A DNA stretch of 37,938 nt from JBFMEX01 sp040752215 (GCA_040752215.1 JBFMEX010000056.1:1-37938); one strand, 5' to 3'; positions 26,501 to 37,938 are shown, counted from the stretch's first letter. Translations and numbers: made by a program. The notes: a model not told the origin generated them from the sequence alone.

Positions 26501-29500
26501 GTGTGGGTGTTGCGTATGTTTGCGTCAGGTCAGCGTCGCGTCACTACGTCCGGTGCAGCTCACTCATGGCTGACGAGCCGCAGGCCCTCCAGGAAGGTCG
26601 GAGCGGCACTCTCGGTTGCAGTCGCGGTGTCGCTGATCAACTCGTCGGCATTCGCTCAAGCGACCGCTCCGCCAAGCAACGTCCGCGAAATCTCGTGCCC
26701 TGCCAGCGGCACGTTTTTCCTCTGCAAGGACGGCAATCAGTGTGTCGGCACCGAGAGTCCGCAGGACGTTGTGATCGTCGGAGGAGTGACGGCCGGATCG
26801 ACGATTACGTTCGACGTTGTACACGCCGGCGATACGTTGCCCCCACCTGCCGACAATGTCAGTCCGATCAACGTAGCGTTCGCCGGTCAGTCCGGTACTG
26901 GTGATCCGGCACCGACGCCCATCGCCGTGACACAAGGAGGGGCTACCCAGTCCTCCAGCTACGTCGTGACCCCAGCCGACGCCGGCGACGGCGAGTCCCG
27001 CATTCAGATCCAGATCACGACCAACCCCCAGCCGCCAGCGACCAAATATGCGCGTGTCCGCTACACCGTGACGTGCACGCCGCCGGCCAAAGGCACGCTG
27101 CAGATCAACAAGGCGTCGATCGGCGGAACGGACACGTTCTCCATCGACGCTACACCCGCGATCGGACCAGCAATCAACTACTCCATTCCCACGGTCGGCG
27201 CGCCGAACGGCAATGGGTCCGAGTCCAAGCAGGTCGATCCCGGCACCTACACGATCAGTGAGACGCCACCATCCGGCTGGATCCTCGACAGCATCCAGTG
27301 CGGCAACGGCCCCGCCGGCCAGACTGCGCAAGCGACCGTCGTCGCCAATCAGCCGACCACCTGCACCGTCACCAACCGCAAGAAGGCCTCGGTCACGATC
27401 AAGAAGCAGACCATCAACGGAACCGGCGCGTTCGATTTCGATGCGACGACGGTACCCGCGGGACAAGGCGCAATTGCCCAGTTCACCCAGTCGACCGCGG
27501 TCAACAACCCGAGCCTCGGCCAGGTCCTGTCCGATCTCGTCCCCGGCACCTACACGTTCACCGAGACTCCGCCCGGCGGCGCAACGTGGCTCCTGACCGA
27601 CCTCAACTGCACCGGAACCGGCGTCAGCGCCGTCTCGACCAACGGTCTTGCCGGCACCTTCACGCTCGCGCCCGGCGCCAACGCGACCTGCACCTACGAG
27701 AACACCAAGCAGGACCGCAGGCTCGGCACGATCATCATCCAGAAGGTCGCCGCCGGCGGAGATGGCGCGACGCCATTCTCGTTCACGACCACCGGTACCG
27801 GCCTGTCCGGCTTCTCGCTGACTCCGCCCGCCAATGGCCCGGCGCCGATCCCGGAGACGTTCACGAACCTGCAGCCCGGAGCCTACTCGGTCACCGAGAC
27901 GCCGGTGCCCGGCTGGACGACGACGGTCGCCTGCGTCGATCCGACGGGCAACTCGACCCAGGCCGGCACTAACGTCGCCAACATCGACGTCGCCGCTGGC
28001 GAGACCGTCACCTGCACTTTCACCAACAAGCGCCAGACCGGCTCGCTCAAGGTCAAGAAGGTGACCATCGGCGGCGACGGCACGTTCGCCTTCACCGCCA
28101 CCGGCCAGCCCGGCTTCAACCTGAAGAACGGCGACACGCAGAGCTTCTCCGGCCTCGCGCCCGGCCAGTACACGGTCAAGGAGGTCAATCTGCCCGCAGG
28201 CTGGAAGCTCCAGAACGTGTCGTGCACCGGCGGCGGCAACAAGCAGGGCAACGGCATCACCGTCGACATCGCCGGCAACGAGACCGTCACCTGCACCTTC
28301 ACCAACTTCAAGCAGAAGGACGAGCGGATGGAGGAGGTGACCAAGGTCTTCATCAACCGCCGCGTCGACAACCTGCTGACGCACGGTCCCGACCGCGCCC
28401 GCATGCTGCGCCGCCTGCAGCCCGGCGAGCCGCCGGTGAGCCTCAAGGACGCCCCCCCGCTGAAACTCGGCCAGAGCCCGCAGGCCGCACCTGGTGCAAC
28501 CAACTTCGCCGATCCGTTCGCGCGCCAGAGCCAGGGACTGTTCGCCACGGAGGAGGATGACGAGCAACCCTGGAATCGCCAGTCTGCGAGCACGAGCCCG
28601 CTGCTGTCCTCGATCTCGAGCCAGCTCTCCGGTCTCGGTGGCAACGGCGCCGGCGGCTCCCAGAGCTTCAAGTTCGGCACCAGCCTCAGCGAGGTGCGCG
28701 AGGCGGCGATCGCGGCCGAGGCCGAGCGGCAGAAGGCGAACCTCGCCGCCGCCGGTCTCTCCTTCACCGGCCAGCCTTACGTCAATCCCTACACCACCAT
28801 GCGGCCCGGATTCGATCTGTGGATCGAAGGTCACGTCAGCCGCTACAGCGACGGCACCGGCGGCATCGGACGCGACGGCACCTTCAAGCTGCTTTACGTC
28901 GGCGCCGACTACGCCATCGCGCCCGGCATCCTGGTCGGCGCGCTGGTCCAGATCGACGACACCCGCGAGGATGTCGACAGCGTCGGGCTCGCCGGCGAGG
29001 TCGAGGGCACCGGTTGGATGGCCGGCCCCTACGTCGGAATCCGCCTCCTGGACAACCTGTTCCTCGATGCGCGCGCCGCCTGGGGCACCTCGAGCAACGA
29101 CATCTGGCTCGCCGACGCAGTCGCCGGCCGGCGCAGCGGCAGCTTCGACACCGACCGCTGGCTCGCCTCCGCCAACCTCACCGGCAACTACCAGTACGGC
29201 GCGTGGCGGCTGTCGCCCCAGCTCGGCATCGCCTACGGCAGCGAGGCCTACGACACCTATTTCAACAGTCTCGGCCAAGCCGTCGAAGGCAGCCGCGCCA
29301 GCATCGGCCGGCTGACCGGCGGCGCCGAGGTCGGCTACCGCTTCCTGCTCGACAGCGGCGCCATCCTCGAACCGCACGTCTCGCTCACGGGCATCTGGAA
29401 CTTCGACACCGATGACGTCCGCATCGGCGGTGTGCTGGTCCAGAGCGACGAGACCCGCGCCCGTATCGAGGGCGGCCTCATCTACCGCACGCCGATGGGC

Positions 29501-29596
29501 TTCGCGATGCGCGGCGCCGTCGCCTATGACGGCATCGGCGGCGACGACTTCGAGGCCGTCTCCGGCCAGCTGTGGGTGAGCGTGCCGCTGAATTGA
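26501..29596 (+). CDS. Autotransporter with tandem prealbumin-like domains
   Basis: This 1031-residue type V secreted protein has three parts. A long N-terminus with a hydrophobic core (VGAALSVAVAVSLINSSAFA) gives a signal peptide ending near residue 52. The passenger (about 60-605) begins with a Cys-containing domain and then has four tandem prealbumin-like repeats of 90-115 residues. Each opens G(T/S)L.I.K...GG...F and closes TCT(V/Y/F)(T/E)N. A linker (605-770) and a C-terminal autotransporter beta-barrel follow, starting near FDLWIEGHVSRYSDG and ending WVSVPLN, with the usual aromatic-rich strands. The start codon (GTG 26501, or ATG 26516) is uncertain. The passenger is likely surface-exposed and may mediate adhesion, but no binding partner can be told from sequence. 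It stands alone, flanked by gene-poor DNA. Confidence 0.88.
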   Translation: MWVLRMFASGQRRVTTSGAAHSWLTSRRPSRKVGAALSVAVAVSLINSSAFAQATAPPSNVREISCPASGTFFLCKDGNQCVGTESPQDVVIVGGVTAGSTITFDVVHAGDTLPPPADNVSPINVAFAGQSGTGDPAPTPIAVTQGGATQSSSYVVTPADAGDGESRIQIQITTNPQPPATKYARVRYTVTCTPPAKGTLQINKASIGGTDTFSIDATPAIGPAINYSIPTVGAPNGNGSESKQVDPGTYTISETPPSGWILDSIQCGNGPAGQTAQATVVANQPTTCTVTNRKKASVTIKKQTINGTGAFDFDATTVPAGQGAIAQFTQSTAVNNPSLGQVLSDLVPGTYTFTETPPGGATWLLTDLNCTGTGVSAVSTNGLAGTFTLAPGANATCTYENTKQDRRLGTIIIQKVAAGGDGATPFSFTTTGTGLSGFSLTPPANGPAPIPETFTNLQPGAYSVTETPVPGWTTTVACVDPTGNSTQAGTNVANIDVAAGETVTCTFTNKRQTGSLKVKKVTIGGDGTFAFTATGQPGFNLKNGDTQSFSGLAPGQYTVKEVNLPAGWKLQNVSCTGGGNKQGNGITVDIAGNETVTCTFTNFKQKDERMEEVTKVFINRRVDNLLTHGPDRARMLRRLQPGEPPVSLKDAPPLKLGQSPQAAPGATNFADPFARQSQGLFATEEDDEQPWNRQSASTSPLLSSISSQLSGLGGNGAGGSQSFKFGTSLSEVREAAIAAEAERQKANLAAAGLSFTGQPYVNPYTTMRPGFDLWIEGHVSRYSDGTGGIGRDGTFKLLYVGADYAIAPGILVGALVQIDDTREDVDSVGLAGEVEGTGWMAGPYVGIRLLDNLFLDARAAWGTSSNDIWLADAVAGRRSGSFDTDRWLASANLTGNYQYGAWRLSPQLGIAYGSEAYDTYFNSLGQAVEGSRASIGRLTGGAEVGYRFLLDSGAILEPHVSLTGIWNFDTDDVRIGGVLVQSDETRARIEGGLIYRTPMGFAMRGAVAYDGIGGDDFEAVSGQLWVSVPLN
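27091..28316 (+). repeat. Four tandem prealbumin-like (Cna-B/SpaA-type) repeats
   Basis: Inside the autotransporter, repeats start near 27091, 27386, 27724 and 28041. Each carries a first Cys (IQC, LNC, VAC, VSC) and a second in TCT.(T/E)N at its end, so every repeat has a matching cysteine pair. Repeats 3 and 4 are closest in sequence. Confidence 0.8.
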
Positions 29597-29652
29597 CGGG
29601 ACCTGCCGGGCGACGCCAGCTCGGCACGTCTCATTCCGAGCCGCAATTGCGC

Positions 29653-29681
29653 GCGCCGCGAGGCTGAAAATCTCGCGGCGC
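29653..29681. terminator. Hairpin downstream of the autotransporter gene
   Basis: GCGCCGCGAG pairs perfectly with CTCGCGGCGC around a 9-nt loop, 56 bp past the stop. No T-tract follows on the plus strand. It probably marks the 3' end of the autotransporter mRNA. Confidence 0.5.
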
Positions 29682-29840
29682 CGCACTACATTGAGGTCCA
29701 TAGCGGCCCATCCCGGGCCATCTCGAGAGGAGCGCGGCCGTCGATCCCGCATCCTCGGCGTTCGAGAGCGATCGCCGAGCCATGGCGGCAAGAGCCATCG
29801 CGGGTCGATCGAGGCCGCCTCCCAGTTGAGGAGACCTCTG

Positions 29841-29975
29841 ATGACGACGAGCACACGCAAGGAAAATCGCGGCCGTTGGGAGCTCTTCGAGCAGGTTTCC
29901 ACGACCGGCAACGCATTCATCTGGACCCTCATCGCCGTGCTGGCCGGCGCTGTGGCCCTGTATTTCCTGAGCTGA
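29841..29975 (+). CDS. Small single-pass membrane protein, unknown function
   Basis: This 44-residue open frame starts MTTSTRKENRGRWELFEQVS with a clear GAGGAG site upstream. It ends in one hydrophobic helix (FIWTLIAVLAGAVALYFLS). The first ~25 residues are charged and would face the cytoplasm. The good ribosome-binding site and the compact charged-plus-membrane layout support a real gene. No family was recognised. It lies between the autotransporter and the convergent HtrA-like gene, apparently alone. Confidence 0.6.
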   Translation: MTTSTRKENRGRWELFEQVSTTGNAFIWTLIAVLAGAVALYFLS

Positions 29976-30109
29976 AATGCGTTCTGACTTGGCCGCGCCG
30001 GGCCCGGCTCGGCGTGGCCTGCGCGAGCCTCGGATCTGGCCGGGCCGGGGACAGGCCTGCGCGCGCCACTCGATAGCGAGCAGGTGAGCCGTGCCATGTC
30101 CGCTCGCTC

Positions 30110-31195
30110 CTAGCGTTGGGAGGCGAGTTCGTTGATGTCTTGGACCTCGACGTCGAGGTCCACCTGGCGTCCGCCGCGCTCGACGCGGATGCGAGCCGAT
30201 TTGCCGATCCCGGCCCGCTCGAGCGCGTCCGCGAGGTCGGCGAGACTGGCGACGGGCGCACCGTCGGCCGCCACGATCACGTCGCCGAGCCGGCCGCCTT
30301 GCGTATCGACACCCCTGAGCCCCGCCCGCGCCGCGCTCGTGCCCGGCCGCACTGCACCGACGACAACGCCCTTCACGCCGTAGCGGCTCGCCACCTCGTC
30401 GGGAATGGCGACGATACCGATACCGGCCAGCGGCGCGCGTCCGTCGCGGATGATCGCCGGCACGATACGGTTGACGGTGTCGACCGGCACCGCGAAGCCG
30501 ACCCCGGCGAACGATCCGGCAGGCCCGACGATCGCCGTGTTGACGCCGATCAAGCGCCCGGCGCTGTCCACCAGCGGCCCGCCCGAGTTGCCCGGATTGA
30601 TCGCCGCGTCGGTCTGGATCACATCGGCGATCTCACGGCCCGTCTCGGTCGGCAGCCGGCGCCCGAGTGCACTGATGATGCCGTGCGTCAGCGTGCGCGA
30701 CAGGCCGAACGGGTTGCCGATCGCATACACCGTCTGGCCGACGAGGAGGTCCTGCGAGCGCCCGACCGCGATCGGCTTCAGGCCATCGGGCACGGGCGTC
30801 AGCCTGAGCACCGCGAGATCGGCCCACGGCGCCCCGCCGACGACCCGCGCGGGGATCACGCGCCCGTCGTCGATGACGACGCCGACCTCGCGCGCGCCCT
30901 CGACGACGTGATGATTGGTGACGACGTGGCCGGCGCCGTCCCACACGAAGCCGGAGCCGGTGCCCTCCGCGCGACCGCCCGTCGCGCCCCTGGTGAAGAT
31001 GTAGGCGACGGAGGGCGCGACGGCGGTGAAGATCTCGCTCGCCTGGCGCTCGCCTGCGCCGAGATCGCCGCGCGGCATGACCGCGCGCGGGGCGTCCGCC
31101 GTCAGCAACACGCTGCGCAAGTACTTTTCACCCGCCAGCAGCGCCGCCAGCACCAGCGCAGCGATGCCGATCAGCCGCCAGGTTCGATCCGTCAT
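30110..31195 (-). CDS. Membrane-anchored HtrA/DegS-like serine protease
   Basis: This 361-residue protein has an N-terminal membrane anchor (LIGIAALVLAALLAG, residues 8-22), a trypsin-like domain and one PDZ domain, as in DegS. The catalytic triad is visible: His96 in TNHHVVEG, Asp126 in WADLAVL and Ser204 in PGNSGGPL. The PDZ domain (about 260-350) includes GVVVGAVRPGTSAARAGLRG and GDVIVAADGAPVASLADLAD. It should work in the periplasm in protein quality control or in regulated cleavage of a membrane signalling protein. A single PDZ and a membrane anchor favour a DegS-like role, but its substrate is not shown here. It lies downstream of the DUF2155 gene on the same strand. Confidence 0.92.
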   Translation of the reverse strand: MTDRTWRLIGIAALVLAALLAGEKYLRSVLLTADAPRAVMPRGDLGAGERQASEIFTAVAPSVAYIFTRGATGGRAEGTGSGFVWDGAGHVVTNHHVVEGAREVGVVIDDGRVIPARVVGGAPWADLAVLRLTPVPDGLKPIAVGRSQDLLVGQTVYAIGNPFGLSRTLTHGIISALGRRLPTETGREIADVIQTDAAINPGNSGGPLVDSAGRLIGVNTAIVGPAGSFAGVGFAVPVDTVNRIVPAIIRDGRAPLAGIGIVAIPDEVASRYGVKGVVVGAVRPGTSAARAGLRGVDTQGGRLGDVIVAADGAPVASLADLADALERAGIGKSARIRVERGGRQVDLDVEVQDINELASQR

Positions 31196-31289
31196 GAGGC
31201 AAGCCTCGCTGCAGGCATCGTCGGCACCCTCGTTTCACCGAGGCTCACCGAGCCCAAGATGGGCGCCGCGCCATGGTGGTGCAACCGCC

Positions 31290-31784
31290 TCAGCGGCGCA
31301 CGCGACGGCGCGGCTCGGACGCGCTTGGATCGCCGGCGGGTGTCGCACCGGCCGCGCTTGGCTTGCCCTCGCCGGCCTGTGCCTGTGCCTTGATCGGGGC
31401 CGTGCAGCCGGTCAGCCAGATGTCGAGCACCGGGTGCTCGAGCGCGTTGAGGCCCGGGCTCTCGGCGAACATCCAGCCGGTGAAGATGCGCTTCTGCTGC
31501 CCGTCGAGCAGGGTCTCGTCGACCTCGACGAACGAGGTCGTCTTCGGCTGCTCGGTGGCCGGGCGCGAGTAGCAGGCGCGCGGTGTCACCTTGAGCGCGC
31601 CATAGACGCGGGTCTCGCCGAGCGGAACCTCGAGCTTCTTGATGGTCGCCGTGACCTTGTCGAGCGCGGCAAACACGGCGACGCCATTCTCGATCCGCTC
31701 GGCCGCCGCAGGCACGCAGAGGACGCCGGCCGCGAGCGCCAGAACGCCCCATCCCGTCGATCGGCCGACCATTCTCGACGTCAC
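31290..31784 (-). CDS. DUF2155 domain-containing exported protein
   Basis: This 164-residue protein has a signal peptide (GVLALAAGVLCVPAAAERI) and the DUF2155 domain. The domain shows ALDKVTATIKKLEVPLGET, GALKVTPRACYSRPATEQP and FVEVDE, then FTGWMFAESPGLNALEHPVLDIWLTGC. Two cysteines (ACY and TGC) are likely to form a disulfide in the periplasm. The last ~35 residues are a low-complexity Pro/Ala/Arg tail. The family is confined mainly to Alphaproteobacteria and its function is unknown. It commonly sits beside the NDUFA12 gene, as here, on the same strand with a 152-bp gap. Confidence 0.88.
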   Translation of the reverse strand: MTSRMVGRSTGWGVLALAAGVLCVPAAAERIENGVAVFAALDKVTATIKKLEVPLGETRVYGALKVTPRACYSRPATEQPKTTSFVEVDETLLDGQQKRIFTGWMFAESPGLNALEHPVLDIWLTGCTAPIKAQAQAGEGKPSAAGATPAGDPSASEPRRRVRR

Positions 31785-31936
31785 GATTGACCGCTTCCCT
31801 GGCTTGCGTCCGAGCGCAGCGCGCCGCCCGCGCCGCCTCGATTACCACACGGCCCCCGACGGCCCCAGCGCGCTGCCGCGAGCTTCCCCATCAAACGTGG
31901 CTGAAGCGTGGAGCAGCTCGCGTGGCTGCGTCGCCT

Positions 31937-32338
31937 CTACTCCTTCGGCGTCCATGCCTTGTAGTCGCCCGTCGCTTTGGGCCGGCCGGCGGCGCCGAGA
32001 ATCGAGCCCGGCGGTCGCCACGCCTCGGCGGTGCCGGTCATGTTCATCCTGTGCGGCTTCTCCCACGGCTTGGCGACATACGATTCCGCGGTCGGTGGCT
32101 CGTCGTGGGTGTAGTGCAGCCACCCATGCCATTCGGGCGGCACCAGCGAGGCTTCCGACATGCTCTTGAAGGTGACGAACCGGCGCGGCCGGCCGAGCGG
32201 GCCGACACCCTTTTTCTGCTCGTAATAGCGGTTGCCGTGCTCGTCCTCGCCGACGAGGCGGCCCTGGTTCCAGATGGTGACGCGCGTGCCCCAGGTGTTG
32301 CCGCCCCACCAGCTGAAGATCTCGCTGAAAATACCCAT
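31937..32338 (-). CDS. NADH:ubiquinone oxidoreductase subunit NDUFA12
   Basis: This 133-residue protein is the bacterial counterpart of the mitochondrial complex I accessory subunit NDUFA12 (B17.2). The start MGIFSEIFSWWGGNTWGTRV is chosen over upstream in-frame starts because the family begins close to this point. Conserved features are VGEDEHGNRYYEQ, RRFVTFKSMSEASLVPPEWHGWLHY, and a C-terminal PHRMNMTGTAEAWRPPGS. It is peripheral to complex I and helps assembly or stability in organisms that have it. Core nuo genes are not in this window. Its presence points to an alphaproteobacterium. Confidence 0.93.
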   Translation of the reverse strand: MGIFSEIFSWWGGNTWGTRVTIWNQGRLVGEDEHGNRYYEQKKGVGPLGRPRRFVTFKSMSEASLVPPEWHGWLHYTHDEPPTAESYVAKPWEKPHRMNMTGTAEAWRPPGSILGAAGRPKATGDYKAWTPKE

Positions 32339-32986
32339 GCCGATCGCGCCTCTCGCTTCGCCTCGCCCGCCAGCCCCGATTAGCGCGGCGGCGGTCGCCC
32401 GTCCATACGACACTCGGCGCGGCAGGAAAGCAACACGTTCCGAGGACGGAATCGGCTTAGCCTCGCCGTGGGCGGTTGCCGCATGGCTCCGGGGACGACT
32501 TATCCCGCCCGCCAGAATGTCGCAATTTGCGCGGTCTGGCCGGCATTTGCGCCCACACCCGCCCCACAGGCTATCCACAGGTCGCGCATAGCCCATCTAC
32601 ATCTAGTATGGGTGCGACCGGCAACATACAAAACCTTTGGCGGCCAGCCTCGAATCGGACAATTTGATGTCACGGACGGCGCGCACAAGCGTTGCCTCCA
32701 GCGGCGAGTTGATGCCGGTGCCTGCCTTTCGTGTGCCTTCTTGTCGAGTAGCACCAAAGGGCGAAATTATCACTCTGTAAAATCAATGAGTTGTGAGCTT
32801 CTGAACGCGAAAGGCCAGCTTTTGCGAGCGGGTTCTTACGCGCAGTCGCAAGTGGTTCGCGTCGAATGCGTCGCAAAACAAACGCAGCGCCGGACGTTCG
32901 CCGTAGACGCTGCATCCATCATCGATCGTGAGCAGGTGTCGAGCCTCGTTGCCGCGTCCGCCACCTCCGACCATCCGGGGGACTAC
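32339..32986. other. Intergenic region upstream of nrdJ
   Basis: These 648 bp separate the divergent NDUFA12 and nrdJ genes. The part from about 32580 to 32850 is AT-richer than the surroundings. It holds a DnaA-box-like CTATCCACA at 32571-32579, a possible promoter (TTGCGC 32547-32552, then GCTATC 32570-32575) and a candidate NrdR box. The frame of nrdJ stays open 173 codons upstream, but no family conservation is seen there. No cobalamin riboswitch signature was found. Confidence 0.5.
32592..32612. promoter_or_regulatory. Candidate NrdR box upstream of nrdJ
   Basis: The 21-bp sequence has complementary ends (CCCAT and ATGGG) around CTACATCTAGT. That core resembles the alphaproteobacterial form of the NrdR box. 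It lies just downstream of a possible nrdJ promoter, which suits repression. NrdR boxes usually come in pairs about 31 bp apart and no second one was found. Confidence 0.4.
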
Positions 32987-36715
<3,729 letters not shown>

Positions 36716-36742
36716 TTACGGAGAGGGGCGGGTCCGATCGCC

Positions 36743-37585
36743 ATGGGAAACGGTAACGAACACGACTTGTTTGTCACCTCCCGTTCCAACGAGGAAATTG
36801 AGGCAATCGCCGCTCATTGTCGTCGCCTCGCGGATATGCCTGGACCCGCCCCTCCCATCCTTGAGGTCATTCGAGCAGCCGCGGAAAAATTCAAGAAAAC
36901 CCGCAGACTGGAGATCAAGATTGTTGCGGAGGGCGAACTCGGTGGTGACGAGGCTCGCGCCACGTGCAATCCACCAACAATCTGGGTCTCTCGACCGGTG
37001 CACACCGCCGCATTGAGAAACGAGCCGCGCGCCCGCATGACCCTGGCACACGAATTTGGGCACATCATACTCGGTCATGGAGGTGGACCGCGAGCTCGGA
37101 ATACCACTCCGGCGAAGGCAGCCCCATTCCTAAAGCCGCATCAAGACGGCGAGCATCAGGCTAAGGTCTTCGCCGCAGCATTCTTGGTGCCGCAATCTGA
37201 GGAGGCGCGTGCACTTAGCGTAAGCGAGCTGCGGCTCAAGTATCGGATCAGTGCTGAGGCGGCAGAGATCCGCTACGAGCGATTCCACGGCAGGAAGCAG
37301 AAAGTGACGCCGCCTCATATTCTCGAAGGAATAAAAAAGCAGCGGGAAATAGCTGCGCAATTGCAGACTGCTCCCCTCCGGCACAGATCGGTGCTTCCGC
37401 CCGATGTAAGGAGACGTCTCCTATGGGATTGCCTGCCCCAAGTCCCCAACGAAGACCCTTCTGCGGTTCGAAGCGTTGACGGCCGGTGGTATATCCGATG
37501 GGAAGCGTTCGAGAAGTCCGTCCCCGGCGGGTGGCGCATCAACGGCAACACAATTGTCGCTTGGGAGGATGACTACACACGATAG
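36743..37585 (+). CDS. ImmA/IrrE-family metallopeptidase (M78)
   Basis: This 280-residue protein has the zinc motif HEFGH (His103, Glu104, His107) in MTLAHEFGHIILGH. A third ligand candidate is Glu137 in EHQAKVFAAAFLVP, the usual E..A..FA..LL.P pattern of the ImmA/IrrE family. ImmA-type proteins cleave phage or element repressors; IrrE types control stress responses. The last ~80 residues (SVLPPDVRRRLLWDCLPQVP to VAWEDDYTR) lie outside the peptidase domain and were not recognised. It is the only gene between the two nrdJ 3'-end copies and begins 28 bp after the nrdJ stop. GC content and codon use are visibly lower in GC than those of nrdJ, which supports recent acquisition. No XRE-type repressor, toxin or integrase accompanies it. 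Confidence 0.9.
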   Translation: MGNGNEHDLFVTSRSNEEIEAIAAHCRRLADMPGPAPPILEVIRAAAEKFKKTRRLEIKIVAEGELGGDEARATCNPPTIWVSRPVHTAALRNEPRARMTLAHEFGHIILGHGGGPRARNTTPAKAAPFLKPHQDGEHQAKVFAAAFLVPQSEEARALSVSELRLKYRISAEAAEIRYERFHGRKQKVTPPHILEGIKKQREIAAQLQTAPLRHRSVLPPDVRRRLLWDCLPQVPNEDPSAVRSVDGRWYIRWEAFEKSVPGGWRINGNTIVAWEDDYTR

Positions 37586-37621
37586 CCTCTCAAACAGAGG
37601 TCCCACCGATCCACTGGCGAC

Positions 37622-37695
37622 CCAACTTCACCCTCGTGCGCAACGGCACCTGCCTCAAGTGCGACACGTGCGGCAGCACGAGTGGGTGCAGTTGA
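37622..37695 (+). repeat. Direct repeat copy 2: displaced 3' end of nrdJ
   Basis: This is the second copy of the 74-bp repeat. It is still in frame with itself (ending GCS and TGA) but has no start and no upstream nrdJ sequence. The intrinsic terminator follows 30 bp later, so this copy most likely marks the original end of nrdJ. Confidence 0.95.
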
Positions 37696-37724
37696 GAGGT
37701 GAGCGATCACCCCTGACGCGATGA

Positions 37725-37755
37725 AGGGTCGGACCAAGTGTCCGGCCCTTTTTCG
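37725..37755 (+). terminator. Intrinsic terminator, probably the original one of nrdJ
   Basis: GGGTCGGAC (37726-37734) pairs with GTCCGGCCC (37742-37750) with one G-T pair and a 7-nt loop, followed directly by TTTTT. It would now end transcripts that read through nrdJ and the metallopeptidase gene. Confidence 0.85.
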
Positions 37756-37799
37756 CTGCGAGCTGCGCGCCGGACACCCCCACCTCGGTCCGCCATCGG

Positions 37800-37938
37800 A
37801 CTTGGCCCGTCTGTCAAACGCCATCCGGAACTGCCCCCTTTGCGTCATCTAGAACTGCCCCCACCCCTCGGTGTTCATGGTCTCGGTTGATGGTTGGGTG
37901 TGGCGATGACAGGACGCAGGGAGGCGGAGCCGACCGGA
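37800..37938 (+). mobile_element. Possible start of an insertion sequence, cut by the window
   Basis: The 11-mer GAACTGCCCCC occurs at 37828-37838 and again at 37852-37862, as repeated motifs do near the ends of some insertion sequences. An open frame starting near 37907 (ATGACAGGACGC) runs off the window end and codes for MTGRREAEPTG. This looks like the beginning of a transposase-type gene, but only 11 residues are visible. The left end of the element was not located. Confidence 0.3.

Noticed and set aside
26564..30097. 1177-codon open frame antisense to the autotransporter
   Set aside because: It has no recognisable domain. The plus strand has a signal peptide, tandem repeats and a barrel, and high GC content keeps antisense frames open.
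32468..32986. N-terminal extension of nrdJ by 173 codons
   Set aside because: The extension is AT-richer, lacks family similarity and contains the likely promoter; MKITRRF at 32987 has a good ribosome-binding site.
32620..32986. Cobalamin riboswitch ahead of the B12-dependent nrdJ
   Set aside because: I looked for the B12 box and its conserved GC-rich core and did not find them.

Overview
The window is chromosomal DNA of a high-GC alphaproteobacterium, most likely of the order Hyphomicrobiales (Rhizobiales). The evidence is the ALAS-type hemA, a Mg-type hemB, an NDUFA12 complex I accessory subunit, a PopZ/DUF2497 protein, a class II (B12-dependent) ribonucleotide reductase, an LdtR-like MarR regulator beside an L,D-transpeptidase, and the glyA-nrdR-ribD-ribE-ribBA-ribH-nusB-thiL gene order. 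Most of it is housekeeping sequence. Nearly all genes up to position 23200 are on the minus strand.

Layout. 1-310: two tandem palindromic intergenic repeats. 318-8000 (minus): DUF3008, valS, a long PopZ-family protein, tolC and pcm, with a pair of related hairpin repeats (CTAGTGT ends) between tolC and popZ. 8157-8733: a REP-like repeat pair, then tRNA-Cys(GCA) and tRNA-Asn(GTT) on the plus strand. 8882-10255: a first YcbB-type L,D-transpeptidase. 10482-17344 (minus): thiL, nusB, ribH, ribBA with a degenerate RibA half, ribE, ribD, nrdR and glyA, with several start/stop overlaps. 17629-19632: ALAS hemA, an FNR/FixK-type palindrome upstream of it, and an exported truncated haemoglobin. 19787-21902: a second L,D-transpeptidase and an LdtR-like MarR regulator with clustered AGGTAAC-type motifs upstream. 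22088-23191: a 3-hydroxyisobutyryl-CoA hydrolase/enoyl-CoA hydratase homologue. 23376-25708 (plus): an extensin-like exported protein and hemB. 25709-26500: a long gene-poor stretch. 26501-29596: an autotransporter with four tandem prealbumin-like domains. 29841-29975: a tiny membrane protein. 30110-32338 (minus): a DegS/HtrA-like protease, a DUF2155 protein and NDUFA12. 32987-36715 (plus): nrdJ.

The most unusual structure is at the right end. The last 74 bp of nrdJ (73/74 identical, ending exactly at the stop codon) occur a second time 980 bp downstream. They flank a lower-GC segment that holds one ImmA/IrrE-type metallopeptidase gene. The second copy is followed at once by a strong intrinsic terminator, so it looks like the original end of nrdJ, displaced by an insertion that rebuilt the gene's 3' end. 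No integrase is visible inside. What may be the start of an insertion sequence follows at the window edge.

Functional links: hemA and hemB supply tetrapyrroles. nrdR encodes the repressor of ribonucleotide reductases, and a candidate NrdR box lies upstream of nrdJ. glyA, the rib genes and thiL supply cofactors and one-carbon units. The two L,D-transpeptidases, ldtR, the extensin-like protein, tolC, the HtrA protease and the autotransporter all act on the cell envelope.
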